DNA of 64,000 bases from the NCBI GenBank assembly GCA_026127935.1, contig JAJSLL010000003.1, forward strand, positions 46,781 through 110,780, given 5' to 3'. Position 1 is the stretch's first letter; the number at the start of each line of letters is the position of its first letter. Position numbers and translations under genes: made by a program. The notes under the pieces are model-generated. The model was not told the origin of the DNA. It did no database searches and saw only the letters and a program-made list of their open reading frames with translations. The stretch comes from Thermoplasmatales archaeon (GTDB lineage Archaea; Thermoplasmatota; Thermoplasmata; Thermoplasmatales; GCA-001856825). Below, piece after piece: positions 41,919-49,623 of this stretch.

Positions 41919-42574
41919 AACCAATTCTCTTGGATTTTCTTAAGAATGTGTCGTTGGACCATAAAGGAGGAAAGATAGAAATAAATACCTCCGAGCTCGC
42001 GTTGCGTCTGAAGATATCTCAACAGTCTGTCTCCAGGTATTTGATCACGCTGGAAAGGGACGGGTACATTGTGAGAAGACGAATTGCACGTGGAGAAGAG
42101 GTTACGATGACAGAAAAGACGTTCGACGAACTGAGGGACCAGATGAACACGATACATTACATACTGAGCTCCTCAAAAGAGGTGACAGTAGAGGGGACTC
42201 TATTCACTGGGCTTGGTGAGGGTTCATACTATATTTCAAGGGATGGTTATGTTACCAAGATCAAGGAATACCTGAATTTTGATCCATTCCCGGGCACGAT
42301 GAACCTGAGATTCACGGATGATTACTCAAGCTTCAGCGGTATCATCAGCAAGGTTCCTGGATTTGAGGTAGAACCGTTTGAACAGGATGGGAGGAAGTTT
42401 GGCGCTATCAAGCTCTTGAAGGCCACAATGTTCGACACCAAGGTGGGAATTGTACTGCCAGAGAGAACACACTACGACAAAGTTCTGGAGATAATCTCCC
42501 CAGATAACCTCCGGAAGAAGCATGGACTGAAGGATGGAGATAAAATAAAAATCACCATCCTAAAAGAAGCTTGA
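41915..42574 (+). CDS. ribK: CTP-dependent riboflavin kinase with N-terminal HTH domain
   Basis: Makes FMN using CTP, the archaeal route. The 219-residue protein has a winged helix-turn-helix (about 1-80; LALRLKISQQSVSRYLITLERDGYIVR) and the kinase barrel (about 95-217; VEGTLFTGLGEGSYYISRDGY, FDPFPGTMNLRF, EPFEQDGRKFGAIKLLKA, VLPERTHY). Two-domain RibK proteins of this kind also act as transcription regulators (RbkR), which is possible here. TTG start with TTGA overlap; last gene of the aIF2-beta operon. Confidence 0.93.
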   Translation: MKPILLDFLKNVSLDHKGGKIEINTSELALRLKISQQSVSRYLITLERDGYIVRRRIARGEEVTMTEKTFDELRDQMNTIHYILSSSKEVTVEGTLFTGLGEGSYYISRDGYVTKIKEYLNFDPFPGTMNLRFTDDYSSFSGIISKVPGFEVEPFEQDGRKFGAIKLLKATMFDTKVGIVLPERTHYDKVLEIISPDNLRKKHGLKDGDKIKITILKEA

Positions 42575-42580
42575 CTGGTG

Positions 42581-43051
42581 CTAGAGGATGCTGTCCATAA
42601 TTTCGTCAGTTTCCATTTCCCTTTCACAATAATGACACTTTATTGATAGAGGATTCTTGGACAGTAGAGTGAATGAAGGTTTGATCACACTTTCCGTGTT
42701 CGACACACACCTCGCATTGCTGCACTTTAAAATTCCAGTTATTATGTCTGGAAGTTTGACGACGAATTTCTTGATCACCGAGTAATCTTCCACTATCGTT
42801 ATAGTCCCCCCCTCAGCGATCAATGCAATCTTGTTCAGTTCCGATGAATCCAAGATCCTGTCTTCAATTTTCACAACGTCTTTGAGTCCCATCTTTTTGC
42901 TCTTCACGTGAATAGCTATGCTTACCGTCACACCAGGATCTGTTGAAATCTTTAGGATCTTGAGTACCTTGAAGGCTCTTCCAACCGGAATGTGATCTAT
43001 GACAGTTCCCCTTCTGATCTTTTCGACCTTCAGCATCTTCTCTTCGGTCAT
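42581..43051 (-). CDS. pyrI: Aspartate carbamoyltransferase regulatory subunit
   Basis: Gives nucleotide control to PyrB. About 156 residues: an allosteric domain (KVEKIRRGTVIDHIPVGRAFKVLKIL) and a zinc domain with LKCSNARCVSN and IKCHYCEREM, holding the four Cys ligands. Start ATG 43051 follows GGGGAGTGA at the pyrB end; the GTG at 43060 in the track is less likely. It lies directly after pyrB and converges on ribK. Confidence 0.95.
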   Translation of the reverse strand: MTEEKMLKVEKIRRGTVIDHIPVGRAFKVLKILKISTDPGVTVSIAIHVKSKKMGLKDVVKIEDRILDSSELNKIALIAEGGTITIVEDYSVIKKFVVKLPDIITGILKCSNARCVSNTESVIKPSFTLLSKNPLSIKCHYCEREMETDEIMDSIL

Positions 43052-43052
43052 A

Positions 43053-43973
43053 TCACTCACTCCCCAGTATCATGTCGAGGATAGCCATCCTCACTGGAAT
43101 CCCATTAGAGGCCTGTTTGAAATATTTAGCCTGTGGCAGATTGTCAATCTCAGCAGGAATCTCGTCGACCCTTGGAAGTGGATGCATTACTATCAGGTTC
43201 TTTCTTCCCCTCGATAATAGGGAGGGCCTGATCACGTAGACTCCAGCGACCTTTTTGTATTCCTCAATGTCAGGGAACCTTTCCTTCTGGATTCTTGTCA
43301 CATACAGCACGTCGAGTGACTCTATGATCTCATCGAGGTTCTTTGTTTCTTTCACTGGTATTCTCTTCTCTATGTCTCTCTTTATGTGCTTGGGTATCTT
43401 CAGTTCTTCTGGCGATATGAAATACAGCGACACGTCAAACAGGGAAAGGGCTTTGCTTAGAGAGTGGACCGTTCTGCCATACTTCAAGTCCCCAACGAAA
43501 CCTATACTCTTCCCATTTATCTGACCGAGTTCCTTCCATATGGTGAACATGTCCAGAAGCGTTTGAGTGGGATGCTGTCCAGCTCCATCACCCGCGTTTA
43601 TCACAGGAACGTCTGCGTATTCTGATGCGAGTCTTGCAGCTCCTTCAGAAGGATGTCTGAGCACAATAGCATCTGAGTAACTGTTGATTATTCGAATTGT
43701 GTCTGAGAGAGTTTCTCCCTTTGCGACAGAGCTTTCTTCCAATGAGCCAAGGCTCAGAACTCTAGCCCCCAATCTCATGGCAGCAGACTCAAAACTGAGT
43801 CTTGTCCTAGTGCTCGGTTCGTAAAATAACGTAGCAACTATTTTGTCTGCAAGCGGTTTTCTTGGATGACCTGTACTTGCATATGGCAACATTTTATTTG
43901 CCCTATCCAGAACTTCCATTATCTCTTCAACACTTAAATCCCCAATAGAAACGATGTCCCTGTTGAGCCACAT
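43053..43973 (-). CDS. pyrB: Aspartate carbamoyltransferase catalytic subunit
   Basis: Joins carbamoyl phosphate to aspartate in the first dedicated step of UMP synthesis. About 306 residues with the carbamoyl-phosphate loop FYEPSTRTRLSFESA, the Lys loop SSVAKGETLSDT, the HPTQTLLDMFTI motif and the Asp-binding MHPLPRVDEI. ATG 43973 is preferred over TTG 43976. First gene of pyrBI; divergent from the asparaginase-like gene with about 50 bases between. Confidence 0.97.
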   Translation of the reverse strand: MWLNRDIVSIGDLSVEEIMEVLDRANKMLPYASTGHPRKPLADKIVATLFYEPSTRTRLSFESAAMRLGARVLSLGSLEESSVAKGETLSDTIRIINSYSDAIVLRHPSEGAARLASEYADVPVINAGDGAGQHPTQTLLDMFTIWKELGQINGKSIGFVGDLKYGRTVHSLSKALSLFDVSLYFISPEELKIPKHIKRDIEKRIPVKETKNLDEIIESLDVLYVTRIQKERFPDIEEYKKVAGVYVIRPSLLSRGRKNLIVMHPLPRVDEIPAEIDNLPQAKYFKQASNGIPVRMAILDMILGSE

Positions 43974-44026
43974 CAATAATTGAACAACGCGAGTAATAAA
44001 TATTTATCTTTGACGTATTTAGCCCC

Positions 44027-44830
44027 ATGAGACAAATTATACTTCACGGAGGCGTCGGCAGCAGTGAAGAACTGAGCGGACTCCTAGATAAGTATGCTTC
44101 TTATTCAATTAATTATGAAACTCCTTTGGATGCGGTTGTCGCTGCTGTCAAGTACATGGAGGACGACCTTAACTTCAATGCTGGTACAGGATCAGTAATG
44201 AGACTAGATGGAAGCATACAGATGGATGCCGCTGTCATGGTAGACAGCAACTTTGGTTCAGTGATCAACATTGAATTCGTAAAGAACCCGGTGCAGGTTG
44301 CAAGAGAGGTTATGGAAACGAGCCCTCACGTCATACTGAGCGGTGATGGGGCCACTAAATTTGCCATGGAGAAGGGACATCCACACTACGATCCTTCAAC
44401 CGATAGGGCAAGGAAGAGGCTGGAAGAGTCAAAAATAATTGCAACAAAGGATTCGAGGTTTCTCTTTCCAGGTTCGATATCAGTAGATACAGTTGGCGCA
44501 GTTGCGAACTTCGATGGAAAAATTGCAGCAGCAATATCCACAGGCGGATCTAGTCCGATGATGAGAGGAAGAGTTGGAGACACCCCAATTCCAGGATCCG
44601 GAATCCTGGTCAAGAATGGATTCGGAATTGCAGCCACAGGAGTGGGAGAAGAAATAATAAGAAAACAGCTTTCCTATGACTTATATTGCGCCAGAGATAG
44701 TTTGGAAGAAGAGTGGAAAGAGATTGGAGAGAAATCACAGTTTGCCTTAGGGGCAGTAGGTTTCAATAAGGATAGACCGTTTGTCCTTTCAAACAAATCG
44801 ATGGCAAGGGGATTTTCAAAGTCGCAATAA
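44027..44830 (+). CDS. Isoaspartyl peptidase / plant-type L-asparaginase
   Basis: A 267-residue Ntn-hydrolase that self-cleaves to expose a Thr. The start RQIILHGGVGSSEE and NFNAGTGSVMRLDGSIQMDAAVM match the alpha part, and the nucleophile is the Thr in SVDTVGAVANFDGKIAAAISTGG. The residue before the Thr is Asp and the usual His-Asp-Gly/His-Gly context is altered. The protein is shorter than most family members (about 300), mainly in the linker before the nucleophile. It hydrolyses isoaspartyl dipeptides or asparagine. A strong hairpin follows the stop codon. Confidence 0.88.
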   Translation: MRQIILHGGVGSSEELSGLLDKYASYSINYETPLDAVVAAVKYMEDDLNFNAGTGSVMRLDGSIQMDAAVMVDSNFGSVINIEFVKNPVQVAREVMETSPHVILSGDGATKFAMEKGHPHYDPSTDRARKRLEESKIIATKDSRFLFPGSISVDTVGAVANFDGKIAAAISTGGSSPMMRGRVGDTPIPGSGILVKNGFGIAATGVGEEIIRKQLSYDLYCARDSLEEEWKEIGEKSQFALGAVGFNKDRPFVLSNKSMARGFSKSQ

Positions 44831-44857
44831 CATTCCAAATGAAAATCACTTGGAATG
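44831..44857 (+). terminator. Near-perfect hairpin right after the asparaginase-type gene
   Basis: CATTCCAAaTGAaaaTCAcTTGGAATG starts at the first base after the stop codon: an 8-bp stem, one mismatch, a further 3 bp and a 3-base loop, followed by a T/C-rich tract (TTGTCTTCCCCTTCCGTCTTTCG). It probably ends transcription before ftsZ; an operator role is the alternative. Confidence 0.5.
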
Positions 44858-45000
44858 AGTTGTCTTCCCCTTCCGTCTTTCGATTCTACATTCTGTGCTG
44901 GACTCCATTACATTCTTTACAATCGTCTGAGGAAGAAAGCCACTGAGCTTGCTATAGAGAGGATGTCAGTCCCTCCAACAAACATATAAATAACAAAATA

Positions 45001-45011
45001 ATTTGTCAAAT
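45001..45011. promoter_or_regulatory. ATTTGTCAAAT element in the ftsZ promoter
   Basis: Identical to the element at 40891-40901 beside the tandem-RHH/FtsZ-like operon. It lies between the TATA-like ATATAAATAA (44984-44993) and the ATG at 45023, where a bound protein would block transcription. Confidence 0.55.
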
Positions 45012-45022
45012 CGGTAGTAATC

Positions 45023-46015
45023 ATGCCTGATAACGAAACTTTTCAAGATAACGATGCTGAGTTGATTGAGTTATTAAAAGGCCTGAAAACAAGCATCAAA
45101 ATTTTTGGGTGTGGGGGTTCAGGGTCAAATACTATTACTAGGATAATGGAGGAAGGAATACAGGGTGCTGATATTATTGCTGCCAATACTGATGCCCAGC
45201 ACCTTCTTCTCACTCAAGCATCCAGGAAGATTCTCCTTGGGAGAAGAACTACCAGAGGACTCGGGGCCGGTGCCATTCCTCAGATCGGCGAAATGTCGGC
45301 CAGAGAGGCGGAGATTGACATTAACGCTGCGGTAGAAGGAGCCGATATCGTATTCGTCACTGCAGGAATGGGAGGAGGAACAGGAACTGGATCTGCTCCG
45401 GTCGTAGCAGACGTTGCGAAGAAAGCTGGTGCACTGGTTATCTCGGTGGTGACAACACCTTTCAAGTCCGAAGGCGCAATGAGAAAAGAGAATGCCCTGT
45501 GGGGATTGGAGAAATTGAAGGAGAAATCAGACACAATCGTCATTATTCCTAACGAGAAGCTTTTGGAAATTGTTCCGAGGTTGCCTCTAAATGAGGCATT
45601 CAGGTACGCCGATGAGACGCTTATGAAATCTATAAAAGGTTTGACGGAACTAGTGACTAAACCGGGACTTGTCAACCTTGATTTCAATGACCTGAAAACT
45701 GTGATGAAAGACGGTGGAACTGCAATGATAGGAATGGGTCAGTCTGGTTCTCAAGACAGAGCTCTGGAAGCTGCAAAGAAAGCATTAAGTTCGCCACTAC
45801 TCGATCTCGAAGTCTCCACAGCAACATCCGCTATCGTTTCGGTGACAGGAAGCTCGAATATGTCTGTTGAAGAGGCTCATGCTGTTCTCGAAGAAGTAAA
45901 GAAGAGGATCAACCCAAATGCAAGGATAATATGGGGAGCAAGAATAGACGAATCTATGAAAAATGATATAAAGGTATTAGCCATACTGGTGGGAGCCAAA
46001 AACAAGTACGTTTAG
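45023..46015 (+). CDS. ftsZ: Cell division protein FtsZ
   Basis: Tubulin-like GTPase that forms the division ring. The 330-residue protein has the full set: IKIFGCGGSGSNTITRI, TDAQHLL, the signature GMGGGTGTGSAPVVA, the T7 loop NLDFNDLKTVM and the C-terminal domain ending in ILVGAK. The C-terminal tail is very short. It is followed by secE 12 bases downstream, so ftsZ may be co-transcribed with secE-spt5 and the ribosomal genes. Its promoter carries the ATTTGTCAAAT element. Confidence 0.97.
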   Translation: MPDNETFQDNDAELIELLKGLKTSIKIFGCGGSGSNTITRIMEEGIQGADIIAANTDAQHLLLTQASRKILLGRRTTRGLGAGAIPQIGEMSAREAEIDINAAVEGADIVFVTAGMGGGTGTGSAPVVADVAKKAGALVISVVTTPFKSEGAMRKENALWGLEKLKEKSDTIVIIPNEKLLEIVPRLPLNEAFRYADETLMKSIKGLTELVTKPGLVNLDFNDLKTVMKDGGTAMIGMGQSGSQDRALEAAKKALSSPLLDLEVSTATSAIVSVTGSSNMSVEEAHAVLEEVKKRINPNARIIWGARIDESMKNDIKVLAILVGAKNKYV

Positions 46016-46027
46016 AGGTAACCCTAC

Positions 46028-46252
46028 ATGGTTGATATGGATGATAGGATTGAGGATATAGAGGACTCTATTACTGAGAGAGTCAGGAGAATCGGTAGAG
46101 GAAAGTATTCAAGAATTCTCAAGATGGCTAAGAAGCCAACTAGAGATGAATTTGGTAAATCCTCTCTGATAACTGGAATTGGAATTATCATCATAGGGGG
46201 ACTTGGCTTCATTATCTACCTTTTGATGAATGTGCTATTCAAGGTGCCGTGA
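46028..46252 (+). CDS. secE: Preprotein translocase subunit SecE (Sec61 gamma)
   Basis: Small 74-residue clamp subunit of the Sec channel. It has an amphipathic N-terminal helix (ERVRRIGRGKYSRILKMAKKPTRDEF) and one C-terminal transmembrane helix (ITGIGIIIIGGLGFIIYLLMNVLF), the usual SecE layout. Ribosome site GAGGTAA lies after the ftsZ stop. ATG 46037 is an alternative start. Its position directly before spt5 and rpl11 is the conserved archaeal order and supports the call. Confidence 0.93.
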   Translation: MVDMDDRIEDIEDSITERVRRIGRGKYSRILKMAKKPTRDEFGKSSLITGIGIIIIGGLGFIIYLLMNVLFKVP

Positions 46253-46253
46253 T

Positions 46254-47069
46254 ATGGTAAAGTGGACTTGTGACGGCAAAGAATCTGATGTTGGTACTAA
46301 CAAGAAGGTTGGCTTCAACTTCATGATTGAAAACGACGAAACGGTTGACAAGGAAGGATTCTTCGAACTGACTCTGGATATTCACGAACAGAAGGAAGAG
46401 ATAGAGTGGTTCCTCATAGAGGAAGTAAAGAGGGGGAAACAGGTCGCAATATCCCCGAAAAATCAAGAAATTCTCAAGCTGCAGTACAAATTGAAGCCCA
46501 GAGCATCGGTTGTTCACGCACTTTCGGTGGAATCCCCCAAGGGTGGAGAGATCGGAGATTACGCAAGTGTCGTTCTGAAATCGGAAGGTTCATCAACCAA
46601 CCTGTTTTCCATCAAAGTCAAACAGACCCTCATCGTCGTTAAAACGACCATCGGTCAGGAAGTGAAGATCGCTAGAGACATAGGGCTCAAGGCAAAAATA
46701 GAAAAACAAGACTACCTGTTCTCGATCCTCGTGCCTCCTGAAGTGAAGGGGTACATTTTCATCGAAACGCTCTACCCGGATAGGACTATGGGGCTATTGA
46801 GGACAGTCAGAGGAGCTAGAAACATGATCGCGGGAGAAGTCCAACTGCAAGAGATAGAGAACTACCTGGTTTCGAAACCAGCTGTTGAGTCCCTTGGAGT
46901 TGGCAATTTCGTAGAAGTCACAGAGGGACCTTTCAAGGGAGAGAAGGCTAGGATCACGCACGTTAATAGTCAGAAGGATGAAATAACCCTTGAACTGCAA
47001 AACGCAATAGTCCCAATTCCGCTTACCGTCAAAGCAGACTCGGTTAAGCTGCTAGAAAAAGAGGTTTAA
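46254..47069 (+). CDS. spt5: Transcription elongation factor Spt5 with an extra N-terminal domain
   Basis: NusG/Spt5 binds RNA polymerase and raises processivity. The C-terminal 150 residues form the NGN domain (LIVVKTTIGQEVKIARDIG, VPPEVKGYIFIE, GLLRTVRGARNMIAG) and a KOW domain (VGNFVEVTEGPFKGEKARITHVN). The N-terminal about 120 residues are additional: a beta-rich, Ig-like-looking segment (VGFNFMIENDETVDKEGFFELTLDIHEQ, AISPKNQEILKLQYKLKPRASVVHALSVESP). Archaeal Spt5 is usually about 150 residues, so this is nearly twice the normal size. ATG 46254 fits the secE end better than the track's 46230. Confidence 0.9.
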   Translation: MVKWTCDGKESDVGTNKKVGFNFMIENDETVDKEGFFELTLDIHEQKEEIEWFLIEEVKRGKQVAISPKNQEILKLQYKLKPRASVVHALSVESPKGGEIGDYASVVLKSEGSSTNLFSIKVKQTLIVVKTTIGQEVKIARDIGLKAKIEKQDYLFSILVPPEVKGYIFIETLYPDRTMGLLRTVRGARNMIAGEVQLQEIENYLVSKPAVESLGVGNFVEVTEGPFKGEKARITHVNSQKDEITLELQNAIVPIPLTVKADSVKLLEKEV

Positions 47070-47072
47070 AGT

Positions 47073-47540
47073 ATGCCGCAAGAAATATCTGTTATGGTTG
47101 AGGGAGGGAAGGCAACAGCAGGACCTCCCCTAGGACCAGCACTCGGGCCGATGGGCATAAACATTGGACTCGTGCTGAAGGAAATAAATGACAAGACCAA
47201 ATTGTTCGCTGGAATGCAAGTTCCAGTGAAAGTATCGGTGGATCCCGAAACAAAGAAGTTCGAGGTTTCCGTCGGTAAACCACCAGTATCCGCACTTCTG
47301 AAAAAGGAACTGGGAATAGAGACTGCAACCGGAGCGTCCAAACAAAAACTCTCTGGAGACCTGAAGATTAAGCAGATCAAAAAGGTCGCAGAGATGAAGA
47401 TAGACAACATGAATGCAGCATCGGTAAAGTCTGCCGTATTAGAAGTACTGGGAACCTGTGTGTCGATGGGAATAACCGTTGACGGCAAGGATCCAAGGGA
47501 GACACAAAAACTTATTAAAGACGGGTCAATCGCGATTTAG
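47073..47540 (+). CDS. rpl11: 50S ribosomal protein L11 (uL11)
   Basis: A 155-residue stalk-base protein. The start EISVMVEGGKATAGPPLGPALGPMGINIG is the conserved L11 N terminus, and the C-terminal rRNA-binding domain ends VLGTCVSMGITVDGKDPRE. Ribosome site GAGG lies at the spt5 stop, three bases upstream of the ATG. Part of the secE-spt5-L11-L1-L10-L12 cluster. Confidence 0.97.
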   Translation: MPQEISVMVEGGKATAGPPLGPALGPMGINIGLVLKEINDKTKLFAGMQVPVKVSVDPETKKFEVSVGKPPVSALLKKELGIETATGASKQKLSGDLKIKQIKKVAEMKIDNMNAASVKSAVLEVLGTCVSMGITVDGKDPRETQKLIKDGSIAI

Positions 47541-47584
47541 AGTAGAAGAGCGTTTTGCTCGCATAACTACTCTGGTGAATACCA

Positions 47585-48229
47585 ATGGATGGAGAAGCCC
47601 TAAAAAAGAGTCTAGAGGAGGCAATCAACAAGTCTCCGAAAAGGAATTTTGGTGAGTCCGTAGACCTAGCAGTAAACCTGAAGGACGTAGACTTATCAAA
47701 TCCAAAGAACAGGATCAACGAGGAAATCCTCCTGCCGAATGGAAGGGGAAGAAAGATCAAGGTTGGCTTGATTTCCGGAAACGAGATGGCTACGAAGGCA
47801 AAGGGAAACGCAGACAAGTTCATCTCTGCGGAAGAGCTCGACAAAATGACCGATCACAAGAGAGAGACAAAGAAAATGGTGAATGACATTGACTTCTTCA
47901 TTGCAGAAGTTGCCCTAATGCCGAGGGTAGGTAAAATACTTGGAGGCATCATGGGTCCGAGAGGGAAGATGCCAAGACCTGTACCAGCAAGCGTAGATCC
48001 GACCCCAATAATCAACAACCTGAGAAGGACTGTCAAGGCTAGGAGCAAAGAAAAACCAGTAATTCACGTGGCCATTGGGACTAAGGATATGGAAGTCGAA
48101 AAAATAGCCGAGAATGGTCTGGAAGTACTCAAACGAATAGAGGCAAAACTGGAGAAGGGAGAAGAAAACATCAGGACTATATACGTTAAGACCACAATGG
48201 GTCCTGCTGTCAAGGTGGAGGTGAAATAG
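47585..48229 (+). CDS. rpl1: 50S ribosomal protein L1 (uL1)
   Basis: A 214-residue protein of the L1 stalk. Motifs: VDLAVNLKDVDLSNPKNRINEEILLPNGRG, AEVALMPRVGKILGGIMGPRGKMPRPVP, and GTKDMEVEKIAENG. Archaeal L1 is often an autoregulator that binds its own mRNA; the 44-base gap before the ATG would be the place, but I see no clear L1-site mimic. GGTGA precedes the ATG. Abuts rpl10. Confidence 0.97.
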   Translation: MDGEALKKSLEEAINKSPKRNFGESVDLAVNLKDVDLSNPKNRINEEILLPNGRGRKIKVGLISGNEMATKAKGNADKFISAEELDKMTDHKRETKKMVNDIDFFIAEVALMPRVGKILGGIMGPRGKMPRPVPASVDPTPIINNLRRTVKARSKEKPVIHVAIGTKDMEVEKIAENGLEVLKRIEAKLEKGEENIRTIYVKTTMGPAVKVEVK

Positions 48230-49084
48230 ATGAAGGAAAACAGGTTCTCTCAATCGAAGGACGCTACCATCAAGAAGCTAACAGAGGACATAAAGAATTC
48301 AAAATCAATCGCTCTGGTTGGAATTGACCGGGTTCCCGGAAAGCAGTTTCAACAAATGAGAAAATCCCTGAGGGGAACGGCAAAGATCAAAGTTGTCAAG
48401 AAGACCCTTTTAAAGCGAGCTTTTGACGGCACGGGTAACGAAGCCATAAAAGCTATGGACAATTTCATGGATGGACCGGTCGCCGCAATATTCTCGCAAG
48501 AAAATCCATTCAAACTATACAAACACATAGAAGCAAGCAGGACAAAGGCACCTGCAAGGGGAGGAGAAATTGCTCCGGAAGACATTGTCCTTGAAGCAAG
48601 GGCTACTAATCTCAAACCTGGTCCAGTAGTTGGAGAACTACAGAAGGCCGGTATACCTGCATCCATAGATCAGGGAAAGGTTATGATAAGAAAGGAAACA
48701 GTTCTAGTTAAGAAGGGAGACAAGATTTCCAAGGAAAAGGCAATTGCCCTAGCAAAGCTAGAGATATTACCGCTCGAGATTGGTCTTGATTTCAGGGCCG
48801 CTTACGAGGATGGGATAATTTTTGATAAGAGCGTACTTGGATCTTCCACACAGGACTTCCTGAACAGGTTGGTTATGGGACATTCCATGGCCATAGCTCT
48901 ATCCTTACACATCAACTACTACAACAGGGAAAGCACGCCAATATTCATATCGAATGGCTACAGGAATGCACTGGCCCTAAGTCTGGCTGCATCGTATCCA
49001 ACTAAGGCAAATATCGAGCTCCTGCTCTCTAAGGGAAACGCGGTCGCAAAGTCCCTGGAAAGCAAGCTACCCAAAGGTGCATAA
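48230..49084 (+). CDS. rpl10: 50S ribosomal protein L10 (uL10, P0)
   Basis: Stalk protein of 284 residues that anchors L12 dimers. The N-terminal rRNA-binding domain (ALVGIDRVPGKQFQQMRKSLRGTAKIKVVKKTLLKRAF) is followed by the archaeal/eukaryal insertion and helical spine (ALSLHINYYNRESTPIFISNGYRNALALSLAASYPTKANIELLLSKG). The ATG follows the rpl1 stop directly with GGAGGTGA as its ribosome site. It ends without the acidic P0 tail seen in many relatives, so the C terminus is shorter than usual. Confidence 0.96.
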   Translation: MKENRFSQSKDATIKKLTEDIKNSKSIALVGIDRVPGKQFQQMRKSLRGTAKIKVVKKTLLKRAFDGTGNEAIKAMDNFMDGPVAAIFSQENPFKLYKHIEASRTKAPARGGEIAPEDIVLEARATNLKPGPVVGELQKAGIPASIDQGKVMIRKETVLVKKGDKISKEKAIALAKLEILPLEIGLDFRAAYEDGIIFDKSVLGSSTQDFLNRLVMGHSMAIALSLHINYYNRESTPIFISNGYRNALALSLAASYPTKANIELLLSKGNAVAKSLESKLPKGA

Positions 49085-49136
49085 AAATGTTTAAGACGTT
49101 TAGTTTATTATCCGGAAGTAATTAGGGGTGAAAGAA

Positions 49137-49445
49137 ATGGAATACATATACAGCGCACTGATACTGAACTCCGTTGGAAAACCAGTCACAGAAGAAGGCG
49201 TTTCGGAGATCCTCAAAGCGGCAGGAGTAACACCTGATCCAGCAAGAGTGAAGAGCCTCATTGCCTCACTTGAAGGGGTAAACATCGAAGAAGCAATAAA
49301 GTCTTCAATGGTAGCTGCCCCGCCTGTAGCAGCATCAGCGGAATCTCAGAAAAAGGAAGAAAAGAAGGAAGAGAAGAAAGAGGAAAAGAAAGAGGATAAG
49401 AGCGAAGAAGAAGCAGTCGCTGGACTCGGTGCCTTGTTCGGGTAG
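49137..49445 (+). CDS. rpl12: 50S ribosomal protein L12 (P1/P2 type)
   Basis: Acidic stalk protein of 102 residues. N-terminal helical dimer domain ([21 protein letters not shown]), Ala-rich hinge, then a charged run of EEKKEEKK repeats and the conserved end AGLGALFG, which contacts translation factors. The start is ATG 49137 after GGGGTGA; the track's GTG 49128 would overlap that site. A TTTAGTTTATTA tract upstream could be a separate promoter that raises L12 levels. Confidence 0.95.
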   Translation: MEYIYSALILNSVGKPVTEEGVSEILKAAGVTPDPARVKSLIASLEGVNIEEAIKSSMVAAPPVAASAESQKKEEKKEEKKEEKKEDKSEEEAVAGLGALFG

Positions 49446-49453
49446 ATTACTGA

Positions 49454-49606
49454 ATGAGCCTGAGAACTATTCTTTTATTTCTTCTATTTTACATCGTACC
49501 CATAGCTATTTTTGGGTACGGAATATATTCTAAAATTTTATTGCTAGACCTGATAGGATTGATCTGGCTAATTTCGGCTTTCTTTCTGAACTTGATGAAA
49601 GAATAG
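49454..49606 (+). CDS. Small two-helix membrane protein (below the ORF-track cut-off)
   Basis: A 50-residue ORF, not in the track, starting 8 bases after the L12 stop: MSLRTILLFLLFYIVPIAIF, then a short polar link and a second hydrophobic segment (LLLDLIGLIWLISAFFLNLM) ending KE. Two transmembrane helices with positive N terminus are clear. It is on the same strand as the ribosomal operon and fills the gap to the convergent MFS gene. No family recognised. No strong ribosome site is seen. Confidence 0.55.
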   Translation: MSLRTILLFLLFYIVPIAIFGYGIYSKILLLDLIGLIWLISAFFLNLMKE

Positions 49607-49623
49607 AGATAGCTTTACCCACA

